Positions 1-6,311 of a stretch of DNA of 9,948 bases are shown piece by piece (positions within the stretch are counted from its first letter, which is position 1; every line of letters begins with the position of its first letter). The stretch spans positions 1-9,948 of the forward strand of contig CAMCYV010000039.1 in the NCBI GenBank assembly GCA_945885645.1. Reading direction: 5' to 3'. The translations under genes were made by a program, and so were the position numbers. The DNA is from Bifidobacterium breve (GTDB lineage Bacteria > Actinomycetota > Actinomycetes > S36-B12). The notes under the pieces are model-generated. The model had not been told where the DNA came from. It did no database searches and saw nothing but the letters and a program-made list of their open reading frames with translations.

Positions 1-971
1 GCTTCACGGACTAATTCACTGGGGCGAACTTGAAATTGCTGAACAATCATCGGGTAAAGGCCACCAATAACCACCGAGGTCAAAATCAACAGCCCAAGGC
101 CAATCGTGGGGATAACCCACTGCCTGCGAAAAATATTAAAGACGAACAGTGCGGCAACCAAAAGTGCTACAAACACCAGAATATTTAGGGCAGGGAGTAC
201 CGCGTTTACGTCGGCGTATTTTAAGCCAGTGAAACCACTGACCAGAGTTTCGCTTTTAGTGACCAGTCCGAATCGATCAAGGTAATAGGCCAACGCTTTT
301 AGCAGGATTAGGACGGCTAGCAAGATTGATAATTGCACCTGAGCAGCGCGTGAGGCGCGATCACCTTTTGGCTGGAGACGAAGACCGCCGTAGAGGTACT
401 GCACCGCGGTCACGATCAACAGGGACAGGATCACGAGCGCGAAAGCGAATCCCAGTGCAAAGCGATAAAACGGTAATTCAAATGTGTAAAAGGAATAATC
501 CAAACCAAATTGTGGATCTACTTGGCCAAATGGGGTTGAGTTGCGCCACAGCAAAAATGATCCGAATTCACTTGATCCGGCAAGTCCGGCAAAAAAAGAA
601 AGCCCAAAAACAATGGCAGCCGCGACCCACTTACGGTAGGGCTCAATACCAACCCGATACCGCTCAAGACTTGCCTGCTCTGGACTGGCGCTGACATAAG
701 AAGGCCTAGTGCGAAAGGCAATGAAAAGCGCAAGCGAGGAGACCACCGCCATGATCAGGAACAAGATCGCGAACATGATTGCGCGAGTAAACAACGAGAT
801 GCTAAAAACTTGCGATTTTCCTACTGAGTCAAACCACAGCAGTTCAGTGTAAAAACCGGTGAAGATCACGAAGGCAACAACAATGCCAACCAAAATCAAC
901 AAGGTCGGGAGCAGAACTCCCCCGCGGCGTTTAGGTTGCAGATCAGGGCTCATGGAATTCGTAGTACTCAC
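1..971 (-). CDS. UPF0182 family integral membrane protein, N-terminal part (truncated by window edge)
   Basis: The reading frame stays open to the left edge, so only about 323 residues of a family usually near 1000 residues are present. Seven hydrophobic segments are visible (counting from the ATG at 953: about 14-35, 56-80, 109-127, 165-189, 203-228, 252-275 and 279-301). This matches the seven-TM N-terminus of UPF0182 (COG1615); the large extracytoplasmic part would lie outside the window. The basic stretch PKRRGG before the first segment fits a cytoplasmic N-terminus. The function of the family is unknown. Two starts are possible: GTG at 971, which has a TAGGTT hexamer six bases upstream (leaderless pattern), or the in-frame ATG at 953, whose G-rich upstream stretch sits 13 bases away. 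The gene follows the PDZ/Lon-like protease by about 35-50 bp on the same strand, as its homologue does in mycobacteria. Family assignment is from recognition, not a search. Confidence 0.88.
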   Translation of the reverse strand, partial: MSTTNSMSPDLQPKRRGGVLLPTLLILVGIVVAFVIFTGFYTELLWFDSVGKSQVFSISLFTRAIMFAILFLIMAVVSSLALFIAFRTRPSYVSASPEQASLERYRVGIEPYRKWVAAAIVFGLSFFAGLAGSSEFGSFLLWRNSTPFGQVDPQFGLDYSFYTFELPFYRFALGFAFALVILSLLIVTAVQYLYGGLRLQPKGDRASRAAQVQLSILLAVLILLKALAYYLDRFGLVTKSETLVSGFTGLKYADVNAVLPALNILVFVALLVAALFVFNIFRRQWVIPTIGLGLLILTSVVIGGLYPMIVQQFQVRPSELVRE

Positions 972-1005
972 CCCCTAAACCTACGTTACAACCGAAATGA
1001 GCGCC

Positions 1006-2088
1006 CTAGGGCGTGGCCGGGCAGGTAGTAACGGGTATTCCGGCCACCCAATGGTTCATTTCTTTGATGGCGTCGGTGAGGGAAGTGACCGGAGTGACGG
1101 TGAGCCCGTCAGGAATATGGCCTTGGGCCTCAGCACAATGCTGCTCAGGCATGAGGAACAATTCTGCCCCGGCCTCACGCGCGCCGGCTAGCTTTTGTCG
1201 GATCCCACCAATCGGCCCGACTACACCCTCGGGGGTAATCGTGCCCGTGCCGGCAACGTGCTTGCCACCCGATAAATCCTCGGGGGTGAGTTTGTCAACA
1301 ATTCCGGCAGCAAACATCAAGCCGGCACTGGGTCCACCGACATCGCTGAGGGTGAAGTTGATGTCAAACTCTGCCGAATAAAGCTCCCCTACCGAAATTC
1401 CCAGATAGGGCTTGCCGGGAACATCCGGGTTCTCACCCGAAGTCACTTTTACCGTTTTGTTTTCTGCCGACCGACGAATCTCAAATGTGAACTCCGTTCC
1501 CACCGGTGAGCCTTGGACCGTTTCAACAACATCTGAGGGTGCCGTTACCGGCACGCCATTAATTGAAAGGATCTCATCTCGCGGCTCAAAGACTTCATCC
1601 GCTGGGGCACCGACGATTACCGCGGTCGCAACTATTTTCGTTTCAACGGGTAAATCAAGGTACCTGAGTGCTGCTGCAACCGAGTTTGATTCTGATGTAC
1701 TAAAAGCTGCCGCATTTCTTGCCTTTACTGCTTCACCACTTATGTCATCGGGGTAAATCAGTTCTCGCGGAACAACGGCATCTGATGCGTTAAACCAAGC
1801 ACCGATTGCGTCAACAAATGTGAGGCCGCCTCGGGGGCCTCCGGACTCCCTCACCGTGGTCATATCCAGTTCCCCCGTGGTGGGAAATGTCTGCTCGCCG
1901 GTAATTTCAATTACCGGGGTGCCTTCCACGTCACCGATCACGTTAAATGTGGGGCCCGGCGAAAGTTTGACAAATGGGACGGGTAGAAAAAATGCAACGG
2001 CAACGATCCCGAGAGTGACCGCTGCGCTCACCAGCAACGCGAATGTGCTCGAGCCAACTCGCCCTGTTGAACTCTCCGGATTACTCAC
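1006..2088 (-). CDS. Membrane-anchored PDZ/Lon-like serine protease (YlbL-type, S16 family)
   Basis: 360 residues. One N-terminal membrane anchor (about 15-38, FALLVSAAVTLGIVAVAFFL) is followed by an extracytoplasmic-type PDZ domain (about 145-215, including DEILSINGVPV) and a C-terminal Lon-type proteolytic domain (about 225-345). The Ser-Lys catalytic dyad is intact: Ser254 in GGPSAGLM and Lys299 in GPIGGIRQK, 45 residues apart, as expected for Lon-type domains. There is no AAA+ ATPase domain, so it should act on peptides or unfolded segments outside the cytoplasm without ATP. Family members occur in Bacillus (YlbL) and throughout actinomycetes; physiological substrates are not well defined. 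The start is GTG at 2088. No Shine-Dalgarno sequence precedes it, but TACCAT lies six bases upstream, suggesting a leaderless transcript. A 19-bp palindrome overlaps that hexamer. UPF0182 follows on the same strand and may be co-transcribed. Confidence 0.93.
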   Translation of the reverse strand: MSNPESSTGRVGSSTFALLVSAAVTLGIVAVAFFLPVPFVKLSPGPTFNVIGDVEGTPVIEITGEQTFPTTGELDMTTVRESGGPRGGLTFVDAIGAWFNASDAVVPRELIYPDDISGEAVKARNAAAFSTSESNSVAAALRYLDLPVETKIVATAVIVGAPADEVFEPRDEILSINGVPVTAPSDVVETVQGSPVGTEFTFEIRRSAENKTVKVTSGENPDVPGKPYLGISVGELYSAEFDINFTLSDVGGPSAGLMFAAGIVDKLTPEDLSGGKHVAGTGTITPEGVVGPIGGIRQKLAGAREAGAELFLMPEQHCAEAQGHIPDGLTVTPVTSLTDAIKEMNHWVAGIPVTTCPATP

Positions 2089-2094
2089 TGGCCC

Positions 2095-2115
2095 ATGGTA
2101 ACTGGACCAGTTACC
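2095..2115 (-). promoter_or_regulatory. Putative operator/promoter of the PDZ protease gene: 19-bp perfect palindrome on a -10-like hexamer
   Basis: GGTAACTGG (2097-2105), one central A (2106) and CCAGTTACC (2107-2115) form a perfect inverted repeat with nine-base arms. On the minus strand its end overlaps TACCAT (2100-2095), which sits six bases before the GTG start at 2088. A one-base centre cannot form a stable RNA loop at full arm length, so a dimeric regulator site is more likely than a terminator. No -35 hexamer of quality is visible, and the regulator is not identified in this window. Confidence 0.45.
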
Positions 2116-2136
2116 TACACCGAGTGCGCAGATCGA

Positions 2137-2298
2137 TTAACTGGATCCGTGTGATTTTTTCATGGCTTCTTGCATTGAAGCGAACTGACCGAGGTCGTGA
2201 TCCTCTGGTGGCCTGCGGAAATAGGTGACCAGAGCAGTAATTCCCACGCCAATGCCGACTGCCACAAGTGGAATCAGCCACCACATCAACGTGCCCAC
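2137..2298 (-). CDS. Small single-pass membrane protein, 53 residues, unknown function
   Basis: The frame GTG (2298) to TAA (2137-2139) encodes 53 residues. Residues 5-27 (MWWLIPLVAVGIGVGITALV and onward) form one strong membrane segment. It is followed by RRPP and a polar tail (EDHDLGQFASMQEAMKKS), so the C-terminus is probably cytoplasmic by the positive-inside rule. An AGGGAG leader (2309-2314) lies ten bases before the GTG. An internal ATG (2286) at residue 5 is an alternative start that keeps the whole segment. Three things suggest a real gene: the leader, the clean TM-plus-tail architecture, and its fit on the same strand 48 bp before the PDZ protease. The repeated acidic and amphipathic tail motif (QFASMQEAMK) might be a docking element. 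I do not recognise the family. A partner or regulator of the neighbouring membrane protease is a guess from position only. Confidence 0.68.
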   Translation of the reverse strand: MGTLMWWLIPLVAVGIGVGITALVTYFRRPPEDHDLGQFASMQEAMKKSHGSS

Positions 2299-2308
2299 GT
2301 TATTTCAT

Positions 2309-2314
2309 CTCCCT
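2309..2314 (-). promoter_or_regulatory. Ribosome binding site of the small membrane protein gene
   Basis: The minus strand reads AGGGAG, ending ten bases before the GTG at 2298. The spacing is slightly long and the match moderate. It supports a translated short gene here. Confidence 0.5.
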
Positions 2315-2396
2315 TGCCGGTACATCAATTTCGAACTCTTAGCGTCGATCTCTTAATTCTGTGCTGCCTCAGTCTTACATGGAAGTTAATGCAGCG

Positions 2397-2416
2397 CTCA
2401 CACTATCGAGTGTGAG
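2397..2416. repeat. Perfect inverted repeat, 8-bp arms with 4-nt loop
   Basis: CTCACACT / ATCG / AGTGTGAG. It lies about 100 bases upstream of the small membrane protein start and about 40 bases after the NUDIX stop on the minus strand. It does not match the consensus of CIRCE, LexA or NrdR sites that I know. It is flanked by AAAA on the wrong side for a terminator of the minus-strand genes. Confidence 0.7.
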
Positions 2417-2435
2417 AAAATCCTCATCCAAAGGT

Positions 2436-2444
2436 TGTGGATAA
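2436..2444 (-). promoter_or_regulatory. Perfect DnaA-box 9-mer (TTATCCACA)
   Basis: The minus strand reads TTATCCACA exactly, immediately after the NUDIX stop codon. By base count alone a given 9-mer is expected about 0.08 times in a window this size on two strands, so it may be functional, but a single box is not evidence of an origin. Four weaker 9-mers are clustered at 6238-6311. Confidence 0.4.
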
Positions 2445-2452
2445 CTTGTTAA

Positions 2453-3016
2453 TTACTCGAGAATCGTTCGAGCCGCCCCTATGAGAAGCTCAACACTGTG
2501 ATCAAGTCCAGGGATGGACTCCTCGAATCCCCACCACCGAGTCTGCGCCTCTTCGGTGATCTCACGGACTTGAGTGCAATCGACCAGGGCAAGAAACTGC
2601 ACATCCCAATGAACGCTGTGGATCACTTCTCCTGTAGGTGACTTGCACACAACGTCATGGCGATCCAATCGCACGGGAAACTGACCCACCTCAATCTGTG
2701 CATAGCCACTTTCTTCCCGGCCTTCGCGTAATGCCGCTTCGCGAAAACTTTGATCGGTGGATTCGATGTGACCGCCCATTTGCAGCCAGCGCTTTACCCG
2801 CGGATGCATTACCAGCATTACTTCGGCGCGCATAGGGTCGACTAATAACGCACTCGCGGTGAAATGTCCCTGCAGGCGTGATCGATCAAGTGACAAGTGA
2901 TCTGTGGCTATTAGATCGCTGTATTCGCGATACAACGCCATTTGATCGGCATCGGTGGAAAAATTCCAGTGATTGAGTTCCTTCGTAAATTGCTCCACCC
3001 GGGTGGGTACGAGCAT
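2453..3016 (-). CDS. NUDIX family hydrolase
   Basis: 187 residues. The NUDIX signature runs from G82 to Y105: GHIEST, then D88, FREAAL and REGREESGY, with the metal-binding and catalytic glutamates E98, E101 and E102 present. Spacing between D88 and R97 is one residue longer than the textbook GX5EX7REUXEEXGU. I recall the same spacing in an actinobacterial subfamily of the form GGHxEPxDxxLxxAALREAxEESG. Such enzymes hydrolyse a nucleoside diphosphate linked to another moiety; the exact substrate cannot be read from sequence. The ~50 residues before the core (about 1-50) are helical and polar and belong to this subfamily. The ATG directly abuts the TAA of the DUF2342 gene, so translation is probably coupled, and the AGGG of the preceding CAAGGGTAA could serve as ribosome binding site. 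A 154-bp gap follows before the next gene. Confidence 0.9.
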   Translation of the reverse strand: MLVPTRVEQFTKELNHWNFSTDADQMALYREYSDLIATDHLSLDRSRLQGHFTASALLVDPMRAEVMLVMHPRVKRWLQMGGHIESTDQSFREAALREGREESGYAQIEVGQFPVRLDRHDVVCKSPTGEVIHSVHWDVQFLALVDCTQVREITEEAQTRWWGFEESIPGLDHSVELLIGAARTILE

Positions 3017-4342
3017 TTACCCTTGCTCCTCATCCGTTTCGAAATCACTCATAGAGATGTCGTCGAATGCAGATCCTCCAGTGACACTTTCGGCAAAACC
3101 AAGTGGATCAGCCAAACTTTCCGCATCGGGTAACAGGTCGGGGTGATTCCACAGTGCATCACGTGCCTCAATGCCCGACTTTGCCCGCACGGCCGCGAAG
3201 ACAGTATTTGCCTCACGGAAAAGTGTTGGTCGCAGCTTCATGCCGACCAACGTGCTGAAAGTTGTTTCCGCTGGTCCCCCGGTAGCCCGGCGGCGCCCCA
3301 TGGTCTCGCGCAGTTGAGCCAGGCTTGCCAGGCGTTCGCCGGCAGCCTGTGACACGACTTCATCAACCCAACCTTCGATCAGGGCGAGCAGGGTTTCCAG
3401 TCGCAGAATGGCGGCGCGTTGTTCAGCAGTGTCCTCGGGTTCGATCACACCCGATGCCATGATTTCTTGGAGGGCTTCCGGGTTTGACAAGTCAAACCCA
3501 TCAAATTTTTCTCCCATGGAAGCCATGTCAACGTCCATATAGCGCGCATACTCTTCAACGGCGGACATTAAGCGTGGGCGAAGCCAAGGTGCATGGTCAA
3601 AGAGGCGTTGATGCGCACTTTCACGCAGCGCGAAGAAAAGAAAAAGATCTCGCTCATCAATGCCGAGCCCGGTGGAAAATTCTGAAATATTCATGGGAAT
3701 CAATGCTCGGATCCCGACGGGGGCTAGCGGTATTCCGACATCGGTGGAGGAAACAACTTCCTTCGCCAAGGCTGACAAAGCTTGGCCAAGTTGGTAGGCG
3801 AATGCGCTCGCACCTATTTGAGTAACCATGCCCATCATCGGTTTGAGCATCGCCATCATTTCGGGGGTCACACCATCGGGCAACAATGCCTTGAGTTGTT
3901 CAGGCAACTGGTCCTGGATCGCGCTTGAATCCTCGGTGCCGGTCAGTTCGGGCAACATGGCTTCCATGCGCGCAGACATTGTGGTTGCAATGGGCAAAAT
4001 AATTGTTTGCCAGACCGGCCCGGTTTCAACGATCCATTCACTACGTGACCAGGCTTTGACCTTTGTGCTGCTTGCGGGGAAACTCACACTGTCATTGAGC
4101 CACAGGTCTGCAAGTTCCATTGCACTCTCGACAGCGCGAACCGAGGCTTCGGACACGCTGGGATCAGTGCCGAGTCCGGCGCGCGCAACCTGCATCACCG
4201 TGGTCCACGGGAGCGGTCCCTCATTTTGGGACTGCTGCAGCATTTGACCGAATTGGGTGAACATTGCACCCAGATTGTTCATATCGAATCGACCAGGTTC
4301 ATTGCTATCTGGTGCGCCGAAGCCAAACGGAAATTGGGACAT
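3017..4342 (-). CDS. DUF2342 family putative zinc-dependent metalloprotease
   Basis: 441 residues from the ATG at 4342. The N-terminal MSQFPFGFGAPDS is typical of DUF2342 proteins (TIGR03624, 'putative hydrolase'), which usually begin a few residues before PFGFG. A central helical domain contains LRESAHQRLFDHAPWLRPRL; the family's R-E-x-A-H motif is at residues 240-244. The long helix with LIEGWVDEVV (about 321-330) may supply the remaining metal ligand, as in gluzincin-like folds. The canonical HExxH is not present, so protease activity is a family annotation and not shown by this sequence. No signal peptide or TM segment is evident, so it should be cytoplasmic. An in-frame GTG at 4396, with AGAGGG six bases before it, would add VRRATEGAEGAALYYRNG. 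I prefer 4342 because of family length and because TACCGT lies six bases upstream. The stop overlaps no base of NUDIX but abuts it. Confidence 0.88.
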   Translation of the reverse strand: MSQFPFGFGAPDSNEPGRFDMNNLGAMFTQFGQMLQQSQNEGPLPWTTVMQVARAGLGTDPSVSEASVRAVESAMELADLWLNDSVSFPASSTKVKAWSRSEWIVETGPVWQTIILPIATTMSARMEAMLPELTGTEDSSAIQDQLPEQLKALLPDGVTPEMMAMLKPMMGMVTQIGASAFAYQLGQALSALAKEVVSSTDVGIPLAPVGIRALIPMNISEFSTGLGIDERDLFLFFALRESAHQRLFDHAPWLRPRLMSAVEEYARYMDVDMASMGEKFDGFDLSNPEALQEIMASGVIEPEDTAEQRAAILRLETLLALIEGWVDEVVSQAAGERLASLAQLRETMGRRRATGGPAETTFSTLVGMKLRPTLFREANTVFAAVRAKSGIEARDALWNHPDLLPDAESLADPLGFAESVTGGSAFDDISMSDFETDEEQG

Positions 4343-4445
4343 GCCATTACGGTAATACAGCGCCGCGCCTTCGGCCCCCTCGGTTGCCCTGCGCACAGTT
4401 CACCCTCTGCGAAATCTTCATTCTTCCGGAGGACTAAAAATGGGC

Positions 4446-4478
4446 AAACTCAAAGGGACGGCCCTCACGGGCCGCCCC
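4446..4478 (-). terminator. Intrinsic terminator of the DUF5679 gene
   Basis: On the minus strand GGGGCGGCCC (4478-4469), loop GTGA, GGGCCGTCCC (4464-4455) form a ten-pair stem with one G·U. It is followed by TTTGAGTTTG and, further on, TTTTT at 4440-4436. On the plus strand the same stem has an A/C mismatch and only a weak T-run, so it favours the minus direction. It separates the zinc-ribbon gene (stop at 4526) from the metalloprotease gene. Confidence 0.8.
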
Positions 4479-4525
4479 TCTAAAGTTTTAATCATGTGAA
4501 GATTTACTGAGATAAAACGCAGTAT

Positions 4526-4684
4526 TTAGGCTTTTCCCAAAATACGCGTTACTTTGGTGCCGCACGTTGGGCAAATGCCCTTTGCGAAACGGCGACCATT
4601 GGTTTCTTCCACGTGTCCGGTAAATTCACGCTTGGCCTTGCACTTAACGCAATATGCCTCGCCGGTGTAGCTTTCCTCCGCCAT
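4526..4684 (-). CDS. DUF5679-type zinc ribbon protein, 52 residues
   Basis: The frame ATG (4684) to TAA (4526-4528) encodes MAEESYTGEAYCVKCKAK and onward, 52 residues. Two CxxC knuckles (C12/C15 in CVKC, C38/C41 in CPTC) should bind one zinc. Between them lies a basic, polar segment with REFTGHVEETNGRRFAKG. Length, knuckle spacing and the KCKAKREF-type sequence fit the actinobacterial DUF5679 family. A near-perfect ribosome binding site, AGGAGG (4690-4695), is five bases before the ATG, so it is probably well translated, and a strong terminator follows. It is therefore a monocistronic gene divergent from the M20 peptidase. The molecular role is unknown; small zinc ribbons of this sort often bind nucleic acid or ribosomes, but that is inference. 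It could also be described as a ribosomal-protein-like zinc ribbon. Confidence 0.9.
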   Translation of the reverse strand: MAEESYTGEAYCVKCKAKREFTGHVEETNGRRFAKGICPTCGTKVTRILGKA

Positions 4685-4689
4685 GGGGT

Positions 4690-4695
4690 CCTCCT
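4690..4695 (-). promoter_or_regulatory. Consensus ribosome binding site AGGAGG of the DUF5679 gene
   Basis: The minus strand reads AGGAGG, then ACCCC and ATG. It is the only full-consensus Shine-Dalgarno seen before a gene start in this window, and it fixes the start at 4684. Its strength contrasts with the Shine-Dalgarno-less neighbours. Confidence 0.85.
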
Positions 4696-4720
4696 GTTAA
4701 ACATTCGCCGCCGGAGCGGT

Positions 4721-4736
4721 GGTGGCGGGCGCCACC
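4721..4736 (-). other. Possible hairpin in the 5' leader of the DUF5679 mRNA
   Basis: GGTGGC and GCCACC with a four-base spacer (GGTGGCGCCCGCCACC on the minus strand) form a GC-rich hairpin about 25 bases upstream of the AGGAGG. It would lie in the leader RNA if transcription starts further upstream. No promoter could be placed confidently in the 234-bp divergent region 4685-4918, and no other gene is supported there. A role in expression is only possible, not shown. Confidence 0.35.
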
Positions 4737-4918
4737 CTCGTGGCCTATAAGTTGCGGCCGGCTCCACCATAGGGCAGAAACACCCACCCTCAGGCTCTAC
4801 GCACAGGCTCATTTCGGCGTGGCGGCAAAAAAACCCGTAATTAACGCGACAAAACGGACATTTATCCAATTGTGGCCCTTAATTTCCCCTTGGGCTTGGG
4901 CCACGACACACTTCTCCC

Positions 4919-6223
4919 GTGGCCAAAGACAACCGCGACAAGCAGGACAACCAAGATCCCCTTCTCGCTCCAGCAATCATGGAGGATCTCAACGCACTAC
5001 TTTCCATTGCCTCCATGGGCGGCTGCGACGCCGAGCAGCAAGCACAGGAATTCATGGCGAAACACCTGAGTGACGCGGGCCTAGAAGTGCATACCTGGGT
5101 CATGGACCTTGCGAGAATCACGGCCGACCCGCAATTTCCAGGTCAAGAGGTTGAGCGCGCTCGTGGACTGGGAGTTTTGGGGATTTGGCGCGGCACAGGC
5201 GGTGGGCCAGCGCTACTCATCAATGGCCACACCGATGTCGTCCCACCCGGAGACCTCAATGCTTGGAGCGGTGATCCATTCACCCCTGTGCACACCAGCA
5301 TCAACGGTGAGGACGTGGTCATGGCTCGGGGAGCCTGCGACATGAAAGGTGGGTTGATTGCGGCTCTTGCGGCCGTGAAACACCTTCGTGAATCTGGATT
5401 CACGCCACAGGGTGATCTACTTTTCGCACCCGTGATCGGTGAAGAAGACGGCGGCTTGGGCACTTATTCACTGATCACGGAAGGACTGCCACGTTTCTAC
5501 AATTTAGATGAGCACCACATCATGGGCGCAATCATCCCTGAACCAACTTCACTCGCTGCGATCAGCGCCAATGGTGGGGCGCTGACATTTCGCCTGCTCG
5601 TGCGTGGTGCTGCGATTCACGCCTCACGCCGCACCGAGGGAGTTAGCGCAATTGAAAAGTTTTACCCGATTTATCAAGCGTTGGCAGATTTCGAGAAGAA
5701 ACGAAATATTGATGTCGATCCACGGATGCAACGGTGGCCAATCGCCTATCCGATTTCAATCGGGACCGTGCACAGTGGTGACTGGGCCTCAACCGTCCCT
5801 GATCTGCTCATCGCTGAAGGTCGATTTGGGGTCGCACTCGGTGAAGACACTGCCGTTGCGCAACAGGAATTTGAAGAATGTATTTCGCAGGCATGTTCAC
5901 GTGATGACTGGCTTGCCGAGAATCCGGTAGAAATCCAATGGTGGGGCGGTCAATTCGCTTCCGGGCAAACGGAACCGGACTCCCAGATCATAAAAAATCT
6001 TGCAACCGTGCATGAGCAGATCACTGAAACGTCGCTTGAGGAATATGGCGCTCCCTACGGGTCGGATCTGCGGCTACTCACCGGTTTGGTGAGTATTCCC
6101 ACGGTTCAGTACGGACCGGGTGATGCAGGTGTTGCCCATGCACCCGATGAATATGTTCAGGTTTCTGAACTTGTCACAACCGCACGCGTGATCGCTGAAC
6201 TGATCAAAATAAGTATCGGCTAG
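4919..6223 (+). CDS. M20 family metallopeptidase (ArgE/DapE/ACY1/CPG2 type)
   Basis: 434 residues. The di-zinc site is complete: H104 in NGHTDVVPP with D106 supporting it, bridging D141 in GACDMKGG, general base E175 and metal ligand E176 in GEEDGG, E208 in IIPEPTS, and H407 in GVAHAPDE. H234 in AAIHAS fits the conserved histidine of the lid/dimerisation domain, which runs about 215-330. Such enzymes hydrolyse N-acyl amino acids or small peptides in the cytoplasm. Amino-acid deacylase (acetylornithine or succinyl-diaminopimelate type) and aminopeptidase activities cannot be told apart here. No signal peptide is seen. The GTG at 4919 is the first possible start after the in-frame stop at 4880-4882. 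It has no Shine-Dalgarno but has CACACT six bases upstream. ATG 4979 would remove a K/D/N/Q-rich tail. The E1/TOMM-like gene follows after 87 bp. Confidence 0.92.
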   Translation: MAKDNRDKQDNQDPLLAPAIMEDLNALLSIASMGGCDAEQQAQEFMAKHLSDAGLEVHTWVMDLARITADPQFPGQEVERARGLGVLGIWRGTGGGPALLINGHTDVVPPGDLNAWSGDPFTPVHTSINGEDVVMARGACDMKGGLIAALAAVKHLRESGFTPQGDLLFAPVIGEEDGGLGTYSLITEGLPRFYNLDEHHIMGAIIPEPTSLAAISANGGALTFRLLVRGAAIHASRRTEGVSAIEKFYPIYQALADFEKKRNIDVDPRMQRWPIAYPISIGTVHSGDWASTVPDLLIAEGRFGVALGEDTAVAQQEFEECISQACSRDDWLAENPVEIQWWGGQFASGQTEPDSQIIKNLATVHEQITETSLEEYGAPYGSDLRLLTGLVSIPTVQYGPGDAGVAHAPDEYVQVSELVTTARVIAELIKISIG

Positions 6224-6237
6224 TTCGCTGATTAAAG

Positions 6238-6311
6238 CTATCCACTTATATCGAGATTGCCTGTGGATTGCACCTCGCTATCCACAGGGCACCCGTTTCA
6301 CACTTTCCACA
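6238..6311. promoter_or_regulatory. Cluster of four DnaA-box-like 9-mers before the E1/TOMM-like gene
   Basis: 9-mers resembling TTATCCACA lie at 6238-6246 (CTATCCACT), 6262-6270 on the minus strand (CAATCCACA), 6278-6286 (CTATCCACA, one mismatch) and 6303-6311 (CTTTCCACA). The second and third form a perfect inverted repeat, CCTGTGGAT (6260-6268) and ATCCACAGG (6280-6288), with an 11-base spacer. The cluster fills the 87-bp gap between the M20 gene and the next start. No AT-rich unwinding region or dnaA/dnaN gene accompanies it, so it is not an origin. Regulation by DnaA is possible. Confidence 0.4.

Larger units (their letters stand above)
2299..2452. promoter_or_regulatory. Intergenic region before the small membrane protein: perfect hairpin-type repeat and DnaA-box 9-mer
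   Basis: This 154-bp gap follows the NUDIX stop codon. It holds CTCACACT (2397-2404), loop ATCG, AGTGTGAG (2409-2416), a perfect eight-base inverted repeat. Neither strand has a T-run after the stem, so it is a poor intrinsic terminator and is better read as an operator or an RNA hairpin. At 2436-2444 the minus strand reads TTATCCACA, the exact DnaA-box consensus. No confident -35/-10 pair was found, although a promoter for the small gene and protease is likely here. Confidence 0.45.

Noticed and set aside
326..694. Open frame on the plus strand over the UPF0182 gene, and other long frames opposite or overlapping the main genes
   Set aside because: They lie antisense or out of frame to genes with clear family motifs, lack plausible leaders and show no family resemblance; they are shadows.
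1002..1013. 12-bp palindrome CGCCCTAGGGCG at the PDZ-protease stop codon
   Set aside because: It is short and centred on the TAG stop, with no loop and no T-run; GC-rich sequence around a CCTAGG makes it likely by chance. Not a terminator or convincing operator.
4822..4840. A-run (T-run on the minus strand) as a second terminator in the divergent region
   Set aside because: No GC-rich stem precedes the run on either strand.
4549..4869. Minus-strand frame of 106 residues starting MDKCPFCRV, with cysteine pairs
   Set aside because: It overlaps most of the DUF5679 zinc-ribbon gene in another frame, has no ribosome binding site and low-complexity arginine/proline content. The DUF5679 frame has the consensus leader and conserved knuckles.
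4872..4904. Inverted repeat GTGGCCC / GGGCCAC before the M20 gene
   Set aside because: Seven-base arms with a 19-base spacer and no conserved feature; the spacing and weak flanks make it unremarkable in GC-moderate DNA.
6238..6311. Replication origin suggested by the DnaA-box-like cluster
   Set aside because: No AT-rich unwinding element and no dnaA, dnaN or rpmH in the window; the neighbours are housekeeping and unrelated genes.
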